Source of the DNA: Chryseobacterium sp. G0186
GTDB lineage: Bacteria; Bacteroidota; Bacteroidia; Flavobacteriales; Weeksellaceae
Direction: 5' to 3'
NCBI RefSeq assembly: GCF_003815675.1
Contig: NZ_CP033918.1
Location: 2,480,001 to 2,544,000, forward strand
DNA length: 64,000 nucleotides
The notes under the pieces are model-generated. The model was not told the DNA's origin, did not search any database, and saw only the letters and a program-made list of their open reading frames with translations. Position 1 is the first letter of the stretch. Each line of letters starts with the position of its first letter. The translations under genes and the position numbers were made by a program. Shown one piece after another: positions 42,532 through 51,900 of the stretch.

Positions 42532-43374
42532 TCAGATGCTGCGTTTCATTTCAAATTGTGAAACATGGTTGTTAAGTCCTATTTTCTGTAAAAATATAGC
42601 TGTATCTTCAGAAATCTCATCTACATTATTCAGGGATATCGGTTGTCCATTGATATTGTTTTTAATTACTTCAAAAAGGATACTTCCAATTCCCTGTCTT
42701 CTATGGTTTTTATCAACCGCAATCTGATATACTTTTCTTACTGTGGAATTATAAACCACATACCCAACCAATTTCTCATCTTTGAATGCCCCCAGAATTA
42801 TACAGTTTTTTTTCATGTCTTTAACAACAAAAGCTGATCCTTGCCATGATGGTTCAACATCCCAGAATGAAGAAAATTTTTCCCATTGAAAATCGGCCAG
42901 TTCTTTAATAATAACCTCAGAATTATGATGAGCCTGATTAGTATTTCCATGAAAGCAAAGAAGCCTTCGGACAATCGTAAAACCAAGGTTTTCATAGGCT
43001 CTGATCGCCTGTTGGTTGTTATCAATCACTTCTAGCAATAAGGTATTTATATTTCTTTCTTTTAATACAGGTATTATAAAATCATACATTTTTCTCACCA
43101 ATCCTTTTCCTCTGCTTTCAGGGATCACTCCTGTTCCGGCATTGTATACTGTTCCTCGTCCATTTTCTATTTTTTCTGCCTGAAGAATGAAAGCGACCAA
43201 ACAGTCATCTTCAAATGCCCCTACCGATAAACTTAAATCTATTTTCTCGGTAGCAATTTTAAAATCCAGAATTTCTCTGGTCAGGTGAAAGGGAATCACA
43301 TAATCGGAAAAGGAATGATTGAATACTGATAAAAGCTCTTCTAAATCTATATTTTTTAAGGTTTTGAATTCCAT
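42532..43374 (-). CDS. Two-domain GNAT acetyltransferase
   Basis: A 280-residue protein with two acetyltransferase domains. The first has a good acetyl-CoA loop (GVIPESRGKGLVRKMYDFIIPVL, then LEVIDNNQQAIRAYENLGF); the second has IAVDKNHRRQGIGSILFEVIKNN. Two tandem GNAT domains resemble mycothiol synthase or aminoglycoside-type acetyltransferases in layout. The substrate is unknown. It is the last gene of a loose minus-strand cluster with the cytidine deaminase and GrpB-like genes. Confidence 0.87.
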   Translation of the reverse strand: MEFKTLKNIDLEELLSVFNHSFSDYVIPFHLTREILDFKIATEKIDLSLSVGAFEDDCLVAFILQAEKIENGRGTVYNAGTGVIPESRGKGLVRKMYDFIIPVLKERNINTLLLEVIDNNQQAIRAYENLGFTIVRRLLCFHGNTNQAHHNSEVIIKELADFQWEKFSSFWDVEPSWQGSAFVVKDMKKNCIILGAFKDEKLVGYVVYNSTVRKVYQIAVDKNHRRQGIGSILFEVIKNNINGQPISLNNVDEISEDTAIFLQKIGLNNHVSQFEMKRSI

Positions 43375-43408
43375 TGATTTTTATTTTTTTAAATTATTCA
43401 CTACAACA

Positions 43409-43804
43409 CTACCACTCCCTTTCAAGATCTTCTTTCCAGTCGTATGGCATAAGCTTCTTTAACGTTACCAATACATTGTTCTTCACTTCTACTATTGCAT
43501 TGAGGTTTTCTTTTGACAGCTGGCTCATCAATTCTCTACAACGACCACAAGGTGGCACTGCATTACCATCATTTCCTACCGCTACAACCGCCTTAATATA
43601 TCGTTCTCCATGCTTCAACATTTCTGCAACAGCACTATGTTCGGCACAAAAACCCATAGAACATGCCGTATCGATACTGATTCCTGTATACACATTTCCA
43701 TCCACGGTTTCAATGGCTGCCGCCACTCCTCCATATTCTATAAAATCATTCAGCATTGTAGATTTTGCAAACCTGCCTGCTATTTCCTTTAAATCCTTTC
43801 TCAT
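43409..43804 (-). CDS. Cytidine deaminase
   Basis: A 131-residue enzyme of the cytidine deaminase fold. The zinc site is GFCAEHSAVAEML (C53, catalytic E55) and PPCGRCRELM (C86, C89). These homotetrameric enzymes deaminate cytidine to uridine in pyrimidine salvage; the related blasticidin-S deaminases share the same site, so a nucleoside-analogue role cannot be excluded. Its stop lies 34 bp from the GNAT gene. Confidence 0.9.
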   Translation of the reverse strand: MRKDLKEIAGRFAKSTMLNDFIEYGGVAAAIETVDGNVYTGISIDTACSMGFCAEHSAVAEMLKHGERYIKAVVAVGNDGNAVPPCGRCRELMSQLSKENLNAIVEVKNNVLVTLKKLMPYDWKEDLEREW

Positions 43805-43815
43805 TATTCAAAATA

Positions 43816-44418
43816 TTAAGGTTTCTGATTATTTACATACCATTGAATGGCATTCCGTTCTTCTCTCTTGATAAATGGGTCTTTTCCCTCATTATAATCG
43901 TTACCATCCAACCATTCTCTTTTACTAAGCTCTTCCTTTAACTGCTGGTATTCAACTTTTACCTCATGATGAGAGCGAAGATAATCCCGAAATGCAATAT
44001 GACGCAGCCAATGTTCGGATGAAGTAGGAATAGTATGAATATGGGCTACGCGAAGACTGTGATTGTGAAGTCCCTCAGGAATCTGATCATCATGATGGAT
44101 AATTTCCGGAAAGCCCAGATTCTGAGGCTTATCTATAAGTTTAATAAAAAAGCGCCGATAAGGCATCTCTTCGTTGTACTTTTCATAATAAACATAGTCC
44201 TTTCCCTGTAATAAAGATGGAATCTGATCCAATTCTACCTCATCTTTTACACCAATCATCATATCTATAACAGGTTTTGCAGACAGCCCCTCCACTGAAG
44301 TACTTCCGATATGTTCTATTCTTGGATGTAAAAAACCGATACTCTTTTCCAGTTCATTTTTGAGAGATTCAAACTGACTTTTCCAGAGCGGATTGTATTT
44401 TTCAAAGGTAATCTTCAT
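43816..44418 (-). CDS. GrpB-family nucleotidyltransferase-like protein
   Basis: A 200-residue protein from ATG 44418 (MKITFEKYNP); a longer frame to 44478 includes an unlikely hydrophobic prefix. The pattern RIEHIGSTSVEGLSAKPVIDMMIGV is the GrpB/nucleotidyltransferase signature, followed by HNLRVAHI-type residues and WLRHIAFRDYLRSHHEVK. GrpB proteins include dephospho-CoA-kinase-fused domains, and their own function is not settled. It lies 12 bp upstream of the cytidine deaminase gene, so cotranscription is likely. Confidence 0.9.
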   Translation of the reverse strand: MKITFEKYNPLWKSQFESLKNELEKSIGFLHPRIEHIGSTSVEGLSAKPVIDMMIGVKDEVELDQIPSLLQGKDYVYYEKYNEEMPYRRFFIKLIDKPQNLGFPEIIHHDDQIPEGLHNHSLRVAHIHTIPTSSEHWLRHIAFRDYLRSHHEVKVEYQQLKEELSKREWLDGNDYNEGKDPFIKREERNAIQWYVNNQKP

Positions 44419-44500
44419 GGTGATTCGGTATAATACACAAAGGTATAAAAATCCGCTCAACCACCTTAGATTAAGCATTTAAAAGGTTTTATTATCTATA

Positions 44501-44531
44501 AAAAACTACCCCCTGAAAACAAGAGGTAGTA
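44501..44531 (-). terminator. Operon terminator
   Basis: On the minus strand CTACCTCTTGTTTTCAGG pairs to GGGTAG and TTTTTT follows. It ends the DOMON/YceI/cytochrome operon. Confidence 0.7.
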
Positions 44532-44561
44532 GTAAAAAATATTTAAGTTGCATTTTTCTGA

Positions 44562-45314
44562 TTATTCTTTAATCAGTTTTTCATAAGAGGAACTTCCGTC
44601 CTTCAATCTGATTTCAAGATAATAACTTCCGGATTTGAGGTCATCCACGCTCATGGTATCTTTATTCAGCACCACAGATTTTACTTTTCTTCCTGTTGCT
44701 TCATAAATATCAATGGATTTTATCCTGTCAAAATTTTTGAAATGAACCGTTTCTTTGGCCGGATTAGGATAAAGCATTGCTTTCTTATTTTCAGATGCAA
44801 TGGCTTCGCTTGTTGATAAATTACTGGCAGCCATTGTTAAAGTTGCATATCCTCTACCTGCATCGTGATATCCTAAAGAAGTTCCTCCACTTTTACGGGA
44901 ATAAAAAATATTGATTGTTCCTGTAGCATTAGGAATCGCAAAATCTCCGCTTCCTCCGGCAAGGGATCTGGTGGCCACAACAGTTCTTGTACTTCCAGTC
45001 ACGGTATTGGATGTTTCTGTCCAATCCTGTGATGGATCTGCGGTTGGAGGTGTGGGTACTCCACTAAATGAATAGTCTCTGTTGGTGCTGGAGTTATATA
45101 TAAATCCATCTGCGCCGGCTCCCATGCCTGTACTTCCAAATCCAATTCCTAACATAGAATTGCTGTCTCCAGTCACTGTAAGGGTTACTCCTGTTGGAGT
45201 GGTGTCTAATTTTACCGTCATGGCAGTGGTTGGTAAATTTACCGTACCTGACGAAAACTGTGCCCAAGTAAAGTTTGCAAGGGCTAAACTGATTGCTAGT
45301 AAAGTTTTTTTCAT
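44562..45314 (-). CDS. DOMON-domain haem-binding protein with T9SS sorting domain
   Basis: A 250-residue secreted protein. The signal peptide is followed by a DOMON-like beta-sandwich: SMLGIGFGSTGMGAGADGFIY with candidate haem ligand M64, and IFYSRKSGGTSLGYHDAGRGYATLTM with candidate ligand H150, the Met/His pattern of cytochrome-type DOMON domains. From about residue 178 there is a T9SS type A CTD (AMLYPNPAKETVHF...LKSGSYYLEI). A haem protein exported by T9SS is unusual. It is the last gene of the operon, one base after the ankyrin gene. Confidence 0.8.
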   Translation of the reverse strand: MKKTLLAISLALANFTWAQFSSGTVNLPTTAMTVKLDTTPTGVTLTVTGDSNSMLGIGFGSTGMGAGADGFIYNSSTNRDYSFSGVPTPPTADPSQDWTETSNTVTGSTRTVVATRSLAGGSGDFAIPNATGTINIFYSRKSGGTSLGYHDAGRGYATLTMAASNLSTSEAIASENKKAMLYPNPAKETVHFKNFDRIKSIDIYEATGRKVKSVVLNKDTMSVDDLKSGSYYLEIRLKDGSSSYEKLIKE

Positions 45315-45315
45315 A

Positions 45316-45840
45316 TCAATTTTTTAAGAGATTAATAATTTCCTTATTATTAGTTTTCAATGCATATTCAAAGGGGGTCATTCCCATTGAATCTTTTTTT
45401 GATCGATCTGCTTTATATTGAAGCAGTAGCTGTATAAGTTCCATATTTCCAAATTTCACAGCCCAGAATAAAGGGGTATACCCAGTATCATCTGCAATGT
45501 TTGGATCTGCATTTCTTTTTAATAAATTTTCAACCAGCTCTTTATTATACTTTACAGCAAGCCCGGCCAAAGCGGTTCCTTCTTTGCTTTTATAATTGAC
45601 ATCTTTCACATGATCAATCAGGTATTTTGCAACGTCTACATTTCCTCTGTAGCAGGCTAAAATAAGGGGTGAAAAACCGGCTTCATTGGTTTGGTTAATA
45701 ATATCCGGGTTCTGCTTCATTAAATCCTTGACTTCAGCTACCGTTCCGCTTCTGGCAATATCAAATATTGATGTTACTTTTTCCTGGGCATAGAGTAAGG
45801 ATCCCAGAAATAGGCTTACTAAAACAATTAAATTTTTCAT
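45316..45840 (-). CDS. Exported ankyrin repeat protein
   Basis: A 174-residue protein with signal peptide MKNLIVLVSLFLGSLLYAQ and about four ankyrin repeats (SPLILACYRGNVDVAKYLID, TPLFWAVKFGNMELIQLLLQ and partial ones). Ankyrin repeats are protein-binding surfaces, so it probably scaffolds a partner in the periplasm. Its start overlaps the YceI gene by 4 bp and its stop is 1 bp from the DOMON gene, so all are coupled. Confidence 0.85.
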   Translation of the reverse strand: MKNLIVLVSLFLGSLLYAQEKVTSIFDIARSGTVAEVKDLMKQNPDIINQTNEAGFSPLILACYRGNVDVAKYLIDHVKDVNYKSKEGTALAGLAVKYNKELVENLLKRNADPNIADDTGYTPLFWAVKFGNMELIQLLLQYKADRSKKDSMGMTPFEYALKTNNKEIINLLKN

Positions 45841-46382
45841 TGTTTTACCAAAGCATAGTTATATTCAACATTTACAGTTTCAGCAATTTTCTTGGTAACC
45901 ATTTTAGGAATTGTCACCTTGTAATCGGCAGGTTTAACCGTAAAACTTCCCTGCACATAAATTTTACCGTCTTTACTATATATTGTAGCAGTGGATGCAA
46001 CAGCCTTATCTACTCCATGAAAATTCAGGGTTCCCTGAACGGTATATTTCTGTGGACTTGCCGTAAGCTTTGTCTTATCAAAATTGGCAATTTTCCCCTT
46101 AAAGGTGGTTTTAGGATATTTTGCTGTTTCGGCATAGCTTTCGTTAAAATGCTCTTCCATTAATTTTGTTTTAAAATGAAAGTTTTTAACGGATGAAACG
46201 GATGCCATTTCTCCATTATCGGCATTAATAACAACTAAGTTATTATCATCCTGAGCATAGATATCTTCAAATAAAGGCACTGAAGCTTCAAAGACGACTT
46301 TACCTGTTTTTGAACTGTATTTCTGAGCTGAAGCATATCCTGCAAAAAATAGGGATACACCAATTAATATTAATTTTTTCAT
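45837..46382 (-). CDS. YceI-family periplasmic lipid-binding protein
   Basis: A 181-residue protein with signal peptide MKKLILIGVSLFFAGYASAQ and a YceI-type lipocalin-like fold (YSSKTGKVVFEASVPLFEDIYAQ, KTTFKGKIANF, TVQGTLNFHGVDKAV). YceI proteins bind long polyisoprenoids such as ubiquinone-type lipids in the periplasm. Beside a cytochrome and a DOMON gene, a role in isoprenoid quinone handling is an inference. Confidence 0.9.
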   Translation of the reverse strand: MKKLILIGVSLFFAGYASAQKYSSKTGKVVFEASVPLFEDIYAQDDNNLVVINADNGEMASVSSVKNFHFKTKLMEEHFNESYAETAKYPKTTFKGKIANFDKTKLTASPQKYTVQGTLNFHGVDKAVASTATIYSKDGKIYVQGSFTVKPADYKVTIPKMVTKKIAETVNVEYNYALVKQ

Positions 46383-46393
46383 ATCAAATATTT

Positions 46394-46744
46394 TTAGTTT
46401 TCATTTAATCCATCAGCTTTCCATTTAATGAAAGTATTAATTTGTGCTGTGGATAGAGATCCTCCCTTAGGCATTTTCCCAGGATCCCCATTGGGTCTTT
46501 GAATACGGTCCAGGATTCCGGTTATATTATTTTTTACCTGATCATAGGTTGTCAGAGGTACAATAAAACCTCCGGCAGAATGGCATCCGACACAGTTATT
46601 TTCTATAATCGGTTTCACATCATTGGTGTATGTTACAGGCAATATAATAGGGGTATTATCTGAGATTTCTTCATAGGTTCTGCTTTCACAGGCATTAGAT
46701 ACAATTGCTGATGCTAGTATCAATAGGTATGTTAACTTTTTCAT
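46394..46744 (-). CDS. Monohaem cytochrome c lipoprotein
   Basis: A 116-residue protein from ATG 46744 (MKKLTYLL); a longer frame to 46810 overlaps the barrel gene and lacks a signal. Lipobox C19 in AIVSNAC anchors it. The CVGCH haem site spans residues 51-55 (C51, C54, H55) and the downstream KMPKGG (M91) could supply the sixth ligand. It is a periplasmic or outer-membrane electron carrier. It starts one base after the DUF5777 gene's stop and ends 11 bp before the YceI gene. Confidence 0.85.
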   Translation of the reverse strand: MKKLTYLLILASAIVSNACESRTYEEISDNTPIILPVTYTNDVKPIIENNCVGCHSAGGFIVPLTTYDQVKNNITGILDRIQRPNGDPGKMPKGGSLSTAQINTFIKWKADGLNEN

Positions 46745-46745
46745 A

Positions 46746-47588
46746 TCAAAAAACTCTGTAAAGGTTAAACCCAAAGAAAACATGTCCCTTCCCCCAATTT
46801 CCTGATGCATTGGTAAGATATCCGATGTCTGAATTAATCTGGGAGTTCGTGAATAAAAGCTGAAAGATATGCCCCCCGGTTTCTATATCTACTCCTAAAG
46901 ACAATGGATTTTTATAAAAACTATGGTTATCGAAATTCACGAAATATTCTGCATTCACAGAGACTCTTTTTGAAATTTTATAACGACCTCCCAACCCTGC
47001 TAGAAATTGGTTTTTATCTTCAATTGTTGGTTCATACAGATTTTTATGAACAAAAGAAGGAGTAAGCTGTAATGACAATTTATCACTGAATCTTCTTGAG
47101 ATCAACGCCTGTGTCAGATAAGACAGTCGGTCATTAAATTTAAGATGGGGATAGTTGTCTTTATCCAGATTGGTATTTACTCCCATCACATGGTACCCAA
47201 CGACATCCACAGGAAAGTTATCGTTTTGCTTTACAAGTCTGTATTTAAAAGCTCCCTCGAAAGTTTTCTGATTAGTCTCTCTGGACAAACTCACGGACAT
47301 GGCATCGGTAATACCATAAATAACCCCTAATTTTGTAGAGGCATTATCTAAACCGAAGAAGTCTTTAAAACCTGTACTTATATCTCCGAATCTATGAGCG
47401 ATAATAACATACCATTCATTCTTTGCTGCGAGTTTTGTAGATTGTCCTGTTACAATCTGTAATGCCTTAAAGGCGGGTAATGAAGTTTCCGGATTGGTTT
47501 TAATAGTGTCAATATCTTTAAGCAGATCTTCCTGTGCAAAGGTAAAACTGGAAAAAAGCATCGACAAAAAGAAGAAAGTTTTTGTCAT
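46746..47588 (-). CDS. DUF5777-family beta-barrel protein
   Basis: A 280-residue protein with signal peptide MTKTFFFLSMLFSSFTFAQ. The sequence alternates polar and aromatic residues (WYVIIAHRFGDISTGFKDFFGLDNASTKLGV onwards) and ends HVFFGFNLYRVF, with a terminal Phe as in outer-membrane barrels. DUF5777 genes often stand beside cytochrome c and YceI genes in Bacteroidetes, as here. It is the first gene of the tightly packed minus-strand operon. The function is not known. Confidence 0.8.
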   Translation of the reverse strand: MTKTFFFLSMLFSSFTFAQEDLLKDIDTIKTNPETSLPAFKALQIVTGQSTKLAAKNEWYVIIAHRFGDISTGFKDFFGLDNASTKLGVIYGITDAMSVSLSRETNQKTFEGAFKYRLVKQNDNFPVDVVGYHVMGVNTNLDKDNYPHLKFNDRLSYLTQALISRRFSDKLSLQLTPSFVHKNLYEPTIEDKNQFLAGLGGRYKISKRVSVNAEYFVNFDNHSFYKNPLSLGVDIETGGHIFQLLFTNSQINSDIGYLTNASGNWGKGHVFFGFNLYRVF

Positions 47589-47714
47589 ATTACAATTTGA
47601 ATTAAATTATCATACGACAAACTTATAGAGTTATTAATTCAAAAGCATGTGATAAAAGTCACCATAAAATCCATTTTATTGATCATTAAACAAAAATCTA
47701 CAGAGCTGTATTTA

Positions 47715-48371
47715 TCAGATCAATCTAACGTTTTTATTTACAGCCAGTTTTATTCCTTCTTTAGTCTGTGAAATTTCTCCGTCACTTTCTATTTTTTTCA
47801 AAACCCTGCTTATTACCTCTCTGGAAGTTCCGAGATTGTTTGCTATTTCCCGATGGGTTATTTTCAAAGGTTCATTTCCGGTAATTGAGATTTGTTGCTT
47901 GATATAATTAAGAACCCTTTTATCCAGTCTATGAAAAACGGCATCGTTTACCATGTTCATTACTTCTGAGAATCTCCTGTCATATTCATGATAAAATAAC
48001 TTATTAATGCCCGGAAATTTAATGAGCCAATCGTGTATTACTGAAACAGGAATCAACAGCGCTTGGGAATCTTCTTCAGCAACCGCATATACCCTGCTTA
48101 CATAATCTGTAAAAATAGAGGAAAAGGTCATAAGACAGCTGTCATTTTCTTTGATATAATAATAGATAAGTTCTCTTCCGTCGTTAAGGGTAAAAACTTT
48201 TATCGATCCTTTTATCAGAAAGGGCACATATTTATTTTTCTGACCTTCTCTTACAATTTCTGTCTTTGCTTTTATGTCTGTCATCACCGCATGCTGCTGA
48301 AATGCTTTCAAAAAATCACTTCCTAAAAAACCAAATTTATTAACAATAAACGGGCTATTAATCATACTCAT
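47715..48371 (-). CDS. Crp/Fnr-family transcriptional regulator
   Basis: A 218-residue regulator from ATG 48371 (MSMINSP). The cyclic-nucleotide-like beta-roll domain (VPFLIKGSIKVFTLNDGRELIYYYIKENDS) is followed by a dimer helix and the HTH ITHREIANNLGTSREVISRVLKKIESDGEI. The Fnr cysteine cluster is absent, so it is not an iron-sulfur oxygen sensor. It precedes the DUF5777 operon by 126 bp on the same strand, and could control it. Confidence 0.92.
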   Translation of the reverse strand: MSMINSPFIVNKFGFLGSDFLKAFQQHAVMTDIKAKTEIVREGQKNKYVPFLIKGSIKVFTLNDGRELIYYYIKENDSCLMTFSSIFTDYVSRVYAVAEEDSQALLIPVSVIHDWLIKFPGINKLFYHEYDRRFSEVMNMVNDAVFHRLDKRVLNYIKQQISITGNEPLKITHREIANNLGTSREVISRVLKKIESDGEISQTKEGIKLAVNKNVRLI

Positions 48372-48493
48372 ATTTCTTGTTTTTTCTAAGAACAAATATA
48401 TAAAATTGAAATATTGATATGATATATTTTGCTTTTATTAAATATTATTAACAATACAGTAAATAATATTTTTATTAATTAATAAAGTATCAA

Positions 48494-48528
48494 TCAAAAA
48501 AAACGCCCCGGTTAAAACCGGGACGTTC
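48494..48528 (-). terminator. Terminator of the rpoBC operon
   Basis: On the minus strand AACGTCCCGGTTTTAACCGGGGCGTT is followed by TTTTTT: a G:C-rich hairpin and U-tract. It follows the DUF3467 gene. Confidence 0.88.
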
Positions 48529-48549
48529 CTATTTATTGTAAGAGAAATC

Positions 48550-48855
48550 TTAAGCTTGTACGTTGTTCCCTCCTAATACGAAAGGCTCAACTTCCTTAAT
48601 TTCTCCGAACTGCTGCTCGTAGTTAGCGATGTTCTGCTGAAGAGCGTTTAATACTCTTTTAGCGTGAAGTGGAGCAAGAATTACTCTTGATCTTACTTTA
48701 GCTTGCTGAACACCTGGCATCAACTGAATAAAGTCTACTACAAATTCAGATGGAGAGTGGTTTACTAAAGCTAAGTTAGCATAGATACCAGCAGCTACTA
48801 TTTCGTTTAATTCGATGTTGATGTTTCCGTCTTGTGGATTTTGATTGTTGTCCAT
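48550..48855 (-). CDS. DUF3467 domain protein
   Basis: A 101-residue protein of the DUF3467 family (INIELNEIVAAGIYANLALVNHSPSEFVVDFIQLMPGVQQAKVRSRVILAPLHAKRVLNALQQNIANYE). It sits directly downstream of rpoC, as it does in many Bacteroidetes genomes. The function is unknown; the location may hint at a link to transcription, but that is only inference. A terminator follows. Confidence 0.92.
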   Translation of the reverse strand: MDNNQNPQDGNINIELNEIVAAGIYANLALVNHSPSEFVVDFIQLMPGVQQAKVRSRVILAPLHAKRVLNALQQNIANYEQQFGEIKEVEPFVLGGNNVQA

Positions 48856-48942
48856 TGTTATAAATTATGTTTTTAAAATTCGAAATTTGAGATTGTGAAA
48901 ATATAAAAATAATTTCAAATCCCAAATTTCAAATCATTAATT

Positions 48943-51900
48943 TTAGTTAAGGTCTTCGAATTCTTTCTTAGAACCTACGATAACATTCTGATACTCTTTA
49001 AGACCTGTACCTGCAGGGATTCTGTGTCCTACAATTACATTTTCCTTCAGACCTCCAAGGTTATCCACTTTACCAGCAACTGCTGCCTCGTTAAGAACCT
49101 TAGTTGTTTCCTGGAATGAAGCTGCAGACATAAATGACTTAGTCTGAAGAGCAGCTCTTGTAATACCTTGTAATACAGGAGTTGCTGTAGCAGGAAGAGC
49201 TTCTCTTACTTCTACCAAGCTTTGGTCTTCACGTCTCAGTTTAGAGTTTTCATCTCTTAATTCTCTTGCAGTAATCATCTGACCTGGGCTGAATTCTTTA
49301 GAATCACCAGCATCTACTACTACTTTAAGACCGAATACTCTGTTGTTTTCTTCCAAGAAGTCATACTTATGTTCAAGAGCTCCCTCAAGGAATTGAGTAT
49401 CACCTCCATCAACGATAGATACCTTTGTCATCATCTGTCTTACGATGATTTCGAAGTGCTTGTCGTCGATTTTTACCCCTTGTAGACGGTAAACTTCCTG
49501 AATCTCGTTTACCAAGTATTCCTGAACAGCTGTTGGCCCTTTAATTCTTAGGATATCGTCAGGAGTGATTGAACCGTCAGAAAGTGGCGAACCAGCTCTT
49601 ACGAAGTCATTCTCCTGTACCAAGATCTGGTTAGAAAGTTTCACTAGGTAAATCTTTCTTTCTCCAGTTTTAGCTTCAACGATAAGTTCACGGTTACCTC
49701 TCTTAATTTTTCCGTAAGAAACTACCCCGTCGATTTCAGTAACAACCGCTGGGTTTGAAGGGTTTCTTGCTTCGAATAATTCGGTAACTCTCGGAAGACC
49801 TCCGGTGATATCCCCCGCTTTCGCAGATTTTCTTGGGATCTTGATTAGGACTTTACCAGCCTTAATTTTTTCACCATCGTTTACCATTAAGTGGGCTCCT
49901 ACCGGTAAGTTGTAAGCTTTTTGCTCAACTCCTTTGGAATCTACCACCTTCAAGGTAGGTACGGCTTTCTTATTTCTAGATTCAGAGATTACTTTCTCTT
50001 CAAATCCTGTTTGTTCGTCAATCTCAAGTTGGAATGAAATACCTTGGATAATATCCTCATATTCTACCTTACCTGAAGTTTCAGCAATAATTACCGCGTT
50101 ATATGGATCCCATCTACAGATAGTATCTCCTTTTTTCACTTTATCACCTGGTTTTACAGATAATATTGATCCATAAGGTACGTTAGCTACCATTAATGGA
50201 GTTCTAGACTCATTATCAGCAACTAATCTAAATTCTGTTGAACGAGAAACTACAACCTCAGCAGTATTACCGTTTTCATCTTCAGAAGTAATTGTTCTTA
50301 CTTCATCCATTTCAACGATACCATCTCTTCTTGCAACGATAGATGGATTTTCTGATACGTTTCCTGCAGTACCCCCTTGGTGGAAAGTTCTCAACGTAAG
50401 CTGAGTACCTGGTTCCCCAATTGACTGTGCTGCAATTACACCTACCGCTTCACCCATGTGAATTACTTTACCTGTTGCTAAGTTTCTACCGTAACATTTC
50501 GCACAGATACCTTTCTTAGCTTCACAAGTAAGTGGAGAACGAACTTCAACAGCTTCTAAACCTGCTTGCTCAATTCTCTTAGCTAATTCTTCGATGATAA
50601 CCTGATCTGCACTTGCAATAAGCTCGTCAGTTTCAGGATCATAGATATTATGAAGAGATACTCTACCTAAGATTCTTTCAGAGATTTTTTCAACGATCTC
50701 ATCATTTTTCTTAAGTGCAGTAACTTCTGTACCTCTAAGTGTTCCACAGTCGTCTTCTGTAACGATAACATCCTGTGCAACGTCTACCAATCTTCTCGTT
50801 AGGTAACCAGCATCGGCAGTCTTAAGTGCGGTATCCGCAAGACCCTTACGAGCACCGTGGGTAGAGATAAAGTACTCTAGAATCGAAAGACCTTCCTTAA
50901 AGTTTGCAAGGATCGGGTTTTCGATGATCTCCGCTCCGGTAGAACCGGCTTTTTGCGGTTTTGCCATCAAACCTCTCATCCCTGATAACTGACGGATCTG
51001 TTCTTTAGAACCCCTCGCTCCAGAGTCAAGCATCATGTATACAGAGTTAAATCCACCTTGGTCAACTTTCATTCTGCTCATGATCATTTCAGTTAATCCA
51101 GCGTTGGTGTTTGTCCAAACGTCGATTACCTGGTTATAACGTTCTGTATCTGTAATTAGACCCATGTTATAGTTAGCTCTAATTTCGTCTACAGTTTCAA
51201 TTGAAGTAGCAATCATTTGCTTTTTCTCAACAGGAACTACAATGTCACCAAGTGAGAACGAAAGACCTCCTTTAAATGCGTTTGAATACCCTAGGTCCTT
51301 CATTGCATCAAGGAACTTCACAGTTGTAGGGAAATCTGTATCAGCAAGGATCTTACCGATAACATTTCTCAATGATTTCTTCGTAAGAAGTTCATTGATA
51401 TATCCTGACTGCTTAGGTACAATCTGGTTGAATAAGATTCTACCAACAGAAGTTTCGATCAATCTTGTTACGATTTCTCCGTCTTCTTTAATAGGGAGTC
51501 TACATCTTACCTTAGCATTTAATGAAACTCTTCCTTCTGCGTAAGCGATTTCCGCTTCTTCAGGAGAATAGAATGCAAGACCTTCTCCTTTCACTTTCAT
51601 ATCTTCTGTAGAGCTCAATTCTTTAGTCATGAAATAAAGACCAAGAACCATGTCCTGAGATGGTACTGTAATTGGAGAACCGTTTGCAGGGTTCAAGATA
51701 TTCTGAGAACCTAACATCAATAACTGAGCTTCAAGGATCGCTTCTGGTCCTAACGGTAAGTGTACCGCCATCTGGTCACCATCGAAATCGGCGTTGAATG
51801 CAGTTGTTACTAACGGGTGTAGTTGGATTGCCTTACCTTCGATCATCTTAGGTTGGAAAGCCTGAATACCTAGTCTGTGAAGGGTAGGTGCTCTGTTCAA

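Noticed and set aside
43374..43871. 165-residue + strand ORF opposite cytidine deaminase and GrpB genes
   Set aside because: It is antisense to two recognised genes and has no family features.
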